Source of the DNA: Bacteroides sp. CAG:144
Lineage (GTDB): Bacteria > Bacteroidota > Bacteroidia > Bacteroidales > UBA11471
Reading direction: 5' to 3'
DNA length: 8,471 bases
Assembly: GCA_000434215.1 (NCBI GenBank)
Contig: HF999651.1
Span: 1 to 8,471 of the forward strand
Part shown: positions 6,150 through 8,471 of the stretch, piece by piece
Position numbering within the stretch: the first letter of the stretch is position 1
Layout: each line of letters begins with the position of its first letter
The notes under the pieces: model-generated
The model's input: the letters and a program-made list of their open reading frames with translations, nothing else
Told to the model about the DNA's origin: nothing
Database searches by the model: none
Made by a program: the position numbers and the translations under genes

Positions 6150-7955
6150 TTATGCATACATGGCTTCTATCTCGGCTTGGAAAATGCGGTAGATAGCCGC
6201 GCGACGTATTTTTAACGTATCGGTAATCTCCCCGTTTTCTTTGCTGAACGCACGGGGCAGCAGTGTAAAACGTTTTATCTGTTCGAAACGGGCAAAATTG
6301 GCCTGCAACACTGCAATGCGCTCCTGAATAAGTTTCTGTATGCTCTGATTTTTCACCAAATCTTCGAGCGTACGGTATTGTATCTGCTTCTGCGCAGCAT
6401 ATTCCTTGATAGCCTCGAAAGCCGGAATGATAATTGCCGTTACATATTTGCGGCAATCGCCGATGACTGCTACCTGCTCGATATACTTATCTTCTCCGAG
6501 CTTGGCCTCGATGGCTTGTGGGGCGATATATTTACCGTTAGAAGTTTTGAAAAGATCTTTGATACGCTCGGTCAACACGACAGAGCCGTCATCGTCGAGA
6601 CGACCGGCATCGCCGGTACGAAACCAACCGTCGGACGTAAAGACCTGCGCTGTTGCTTCGGGTTTCTTATAGTAACCTTTCATGACGGTAGGGCCTTTAA
6701 CGAGAATTTCATTATCGGCTCCGATCTTCACCTGCACATCGGGCAACGTCGTCCCGACCGAGCCGATACGGTAACCGGTCAGTTCAAAACAGGAAACGGT
6801 AGCCGTCGTCTCGGACAGACCATAACCGTACAAAATATGGATACCGCAACTGTGCAAAAACTCATTGATCGTATCGGAAAGCGGAGCGCCCGCCGTAGGG
6901 AAAATATTGCCGTTTTCGATACCGACGGCTTTTTTCAACTTCGAAAACACCAACTTATCATACAAGGCATATTGCGCTTCCAACCACACGGGAACCCGTC
7001 TATTGCAACGTACATAATCGATATTCCGACGACGCCCCACACGCAACGCCCGATCTAAAAGCATACGGCTCAGACCTTTTGTCGAAGCGATTTTTTCCTG
7101 CACGGCCGTATATACCTTTTCCCAAAAACGGGGTACGCTGCACATGATGGTGGGACGCACCTCTTTGATTACAGATTGTATCTCCTTCGGGTTCTGATTA
7201 ATGACTACCCGTATGCCGCACGTAAGGCAGAAGTAGGTCCACGCCCGCTCGAAGATATGAGTAAGAGGGAGAAAACACAAAGAAACGTCCTTATCGCTGC
7301 ACATCGTAAGACGGTCGATATGCATACGCATCGCCTCGGAAAAGTTTCGATGTGTGAGCATAACGCCTTTCGAATCGCCGGTCGTTCCCGAGGTATAGAT
7401 AATACTGGCCAAATCATCGAGCGACTGGCCGGCAATGCGGCTATCAACCAACGCTTCTGTTTCGGCAGTAGAAACCGCACCCGCTATAAAATCGGGAAAA
7501 TATACCGAAGAGGTATCGCCTTCGGCAAGGCGTACCGTACGGTCGAATATGATAATCCGTTCCAGCGTAGGACAAGTCGCCAATGCCTTCCATGCGTTGT
7601 CGTACTGATACTGCTCACCGACAAACAAATATCGGATTTCGGCGTCGCGCACGATATACTCCAACTGTTCCAGCGAGCCGGTCGGATAAAGAGGGACAAC
7701 CACCGCGCGATTGGCATAAGCGGCAAAATCGATAATCAACCCTTCGGGCTTATTCGGCGTATACGTCGCTATATTTTCTTGTACCCCGATACCGCAGGCG
7801 GCCATCGCAAGAGCCGTCTTTCGTATTTGACTCTCAAACGACAACCAAGAGACCGACACCCATTTTCCCGCTGCATCTTTATATCGTAAAACTTCTCTGT
7901 TTCCGTATTTTCTGGTTTGTTCCGCAATCATACGGGACAACTGATAATTCCTCAT
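6150..7955 (-). CDS. Long-chain fatty acid-CoA ligase (AMP-forming, FAA1/FadD type)
   Basis: This ANL-superfamily enzyme activates a fatty acid with ATP to acyl-AMP and then transfers it to coenzyme A. The 601-residue protein shows the adenylation motifs in order: P-loop YTSGTTGDSKG (187-197), LPLTHIFER (229-237), the aromatic adenine-binding motif YGYGLSETT (376-384), WFRTGD (444-449) with the ribose-binding Asp, hinge Arg464-Ile-Lys-Asp, and the C-terminal catalytic Lys582 in DTLK. The insertion at about 290-345 and overall size fit bacterial long-chain acyl-CoA synthetases rather than short-chain ones, but chain length is not readable. It has no membrane segment and is probably peripheral or cytosolic. 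I chose ATG 7955 (MRNYQLSRMI) because a perfect -7 box lies between it and the in-frame ATG at 8030, whose extra 25 residues look unlike the family. It heads a minus-strand run with prfB and argB. G+C is high: 38/60 in 6721-6780. Confidence 0.92.
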   Translation of the reverse strand: MRNYQLSRMIAEQTRKYGNREVLRYKDAAGKWVSVSWLSFESQIRKTALAMAACGIGVQENIATYTPNKPEGLIIDFAAYANRAVVVPLYPTGSLEQLEYIVRDAEIRYLFVGEQYQYDNAWKALATCPTLERIIIFDRTVRLAEGDTSSVYFPDFIAGAVSTAETEALVDSRIAGQSLDDLASIIYTSGTTGDSKGVMLTHRNFSEAMRMHIDRLTMCSDKDVSLCFLPLTHIFERAWTYFCLTCGIRVVINQNPKEIQSVIKEVRPTIMCSVPRFWEKVYTAVQEKIASTKGLSRMLLDRALRVGRRRNIDYVRCNRRVPVWLEAQYALYDKLVFSKLKKAVGIENGNIFPTAGAPLSDTINEFLHSCGIHILYGYGLSETTATVSCFELTGYRIGSVGTTLPDVQVKIGADNEILVKGPTVMKGYYKKPEATAQVFTSDGWFRTGDAGRLDDDGSVVLTERIKDLFKTSNGKYIAPQAIEAKLGEDKYIEQVAVIGDCRKYVTAIIIPAFEAIKEYAAQKQIQYRTLEDLVKNQSIQKLIQERIAVLQANFARFEQIKRFTLLPRAFSKENGEITDTLKIRRAAIYRIFQAEIEAMYA

Positions 7956-7977
7956 TTCCTGAATTATAAAATCGGCA

Positions 7978-7985
7978 CAAAGGTA
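7978..7985 (-). promoter_or_regulatory. Bacteroidetes -7 box for the synthetase-prfB-argB run
   Basis: The minus strand reads TACCTTTG, a full match to TAnnTTTG, 22 nt before ATG 7955. Predicted transcription starts near 7971, which excludes the in-frame ATG at 8030. No convincing -33 TTTG is seen at the expected spacing. Confidence 0.55.
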
Positions 7986-8150
7986 ACACAAAAAAATCGA
8001 ACCGATAGATGTTTTCTCGTTTTTTGACACACAGAGATTGCAAAACGTCCTATCTTTTAGGGAAAAACACCCTCAGGAAAAGCCTTTCGATCTACCATGA
8101 AAGAATTACGTTTTTCGTTTTCCAAAGGCATATTCTTTCAAATTATCCTT

Positions 8151-8158
8151 ATTTTTGC
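8151..8158 (+). promoter_or_regulatory. Bacteroidetes -7 box for the argE-like gene
   Basis: TATTTTTG, followed by CA, is a full TAnnTTTG match 17 nt before ATG 8176, with a predicted leader of about 10 nt. A -33 TTTG is not evident. The 145-bp divergent spacer 8031-8175 holds nothing else beyond a short AGGG/CCCT inverted repeat near 8059-8073. I see no ARG-box-like palindrome. Confidence 0.55.
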
Positions 8159-8175
8159 AAAAAGAATAAATCGAA

Positions 8176-8471
8176 ATGATTGATCCGAACGAACTCTTTT
8201 ATCCGGCAGTCGACCTTCTCCGCCGATTGATCGCAACTCCATCTATAAGTCGGGAAGAAAACGCAACAGCCGATTTAATCGCCGCCTATCTGCAAGAATA
8301 CGGATTTACACCGCATCGCACCGCCAACAACGTTTGGGCCATAGCACCCGATTACACCCCGGGGCGTCCCACTGTTTTACTGAATTCACACCACGATACC
8401 GTACGGCCGGTCGAAGGGTGGCAAGGACAAGCATTTAACGCCCGGGAAGACGGCGACCGCCTCTACGGCTT
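8176..8471 (+). CDS. argE: M20-family deacylase, ArgE-like (5' part only)
   Basis: The 98 codons present begin an M20 zinc-dependent amidohydrolase. LLNSHHDTVRP (68-78) contains the zinc-ligand pair His72-x-Asp74, and the upstream LLRRLIATPSISREE (14-28) plus GW..F.A...DGDRLYG (81-98) are the usual ArgE/DapE/CPG2 N-terminal landmarks. The remaining zinc ligands and the dimerisation domain lie beyond the window. ArgE removes the acyl group from N-acetylornithine; in Bacteroidetes that use succinylated intermediates the equivalent enzyme would release the free amino acid from an N-succinyl compound. Resemblance to the Bacteroides ArgE N-terminus and the nearby argB favour the arginine role over DapE or a peptidase, but the visible part cannot settle it. 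The gene is transcribed divergently from the synthetase, so it is separately controlled. The end at 8471 is the window edge, not a truncation. Confidence 0.75.
   Translation, partial: MIDPNELFYPAVDLLRRLIATPSISREENATADLIAAYLQEYGFTPHRTANNVWAIAPDYTPGRPTVLLNSHHDTVRPVEGWQGQAFNAREDGDRLYG

Noticed and set aside
6049..6456. 135-codon minus-strand frame overlapping the synthetase 3' end
   Set aside because: Only its last 21 codons (from ATG 6114) are real: they are the first part of prfB before the frameshift. The rest is out of frame with the synthetase.
7176..7889. 237-codon plus-strand frame opposite the acyl-CoA synthetase
   Set aside because: Antisense to conserved adenylation motifs, rich in Arg and without domain or start signals; a shadow of G+C-rich coding sequence.
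8097..8175. Short plus-strand ORF starting at ATG 8097, considered as a leader peptide for the argE-like gene
   Set aside because: It starts upstream of the predicted transcription start (near 8165), is not rich in Arg codons in a run, and no attenuator hairpin follows it.

Overview
The window looks like a chromosomal segment of a gut-type Bacteroidales bacterium. The evidence is Bacteroidetes -7 promoter boxes (TAnnTTTG) sitting 18-23 nt in front of start codons, almost no Shine-Dalgarno sites at ordinary starts, an IntDOT-like tyrosine recombinase with Ser in place of the first catalytic Arg, and an RF2 with the SPY recognition motif. I cannot fix genus or family.

Layout. (1) Positions 1-1951 look like the edge of an integrated mobile element. 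A tyrosine recombinase (482-1702, minus) is followed after 3 bp by a small RhuM-like protein (116-478, minus), which ends in a hairpin terminator (48-80). The 249-bp gap 1703-1951 probably contains the boundary with the chromosome. (2) Positions 1952-4119 hold three minus-strand genes that read as one unit: a secreted protein with about five 47-residue repeats, a GNAT acetyltransferase, and a 71-codon exported peptide that may be a cut-off gene. (3) Positions 4225-7955 form a minus-strand housekeeping run: an acyl-CoA synthetase, then prfB (RF2), then argB. It closes with a strong terminator at 4157-4194. (4) An M20 deacylase of the ArgE type starts divergently at 8176 and runs off the window.

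The clearest special mechanism is in prfB. It is split by an in-frame UGA at 6049-6051 and needs a programmed +1 frameshift at CUU-UGA-C. An AGGAGG Shine-Dalgarno-like element lies exactly 3 nt upstream of the CUU, in a phylum that rarely uses Shine-Dalgarno for initiation. The prfB reading frame therefore starts at 6114, not at the downstream TTG (6011) that a simple ORF call gives.

How the genes fit together: argB and the argE-like gene belong to arginine biosynthesis, which in Bacteroides fragilis runs through N-succinylated intermediates. The acyl-CoA synthetase activates fatty acids and RF2 ends translation at UGA and UAA; their shared transcript is probably constitutive housekeeping. 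The exported repeat protein and its neighbours look lineage-specific and have no assignable function. The perfect palindrome ATATCGATAT recurs at three gene boundaries in the middle of the window. I found no tRNA, rRNA, CRISPR array or insertion sequence. I did not find a convincing new multi-gene system; the best candidates for a second look are the recoding site, the repeat protein and the recurring palindrome.
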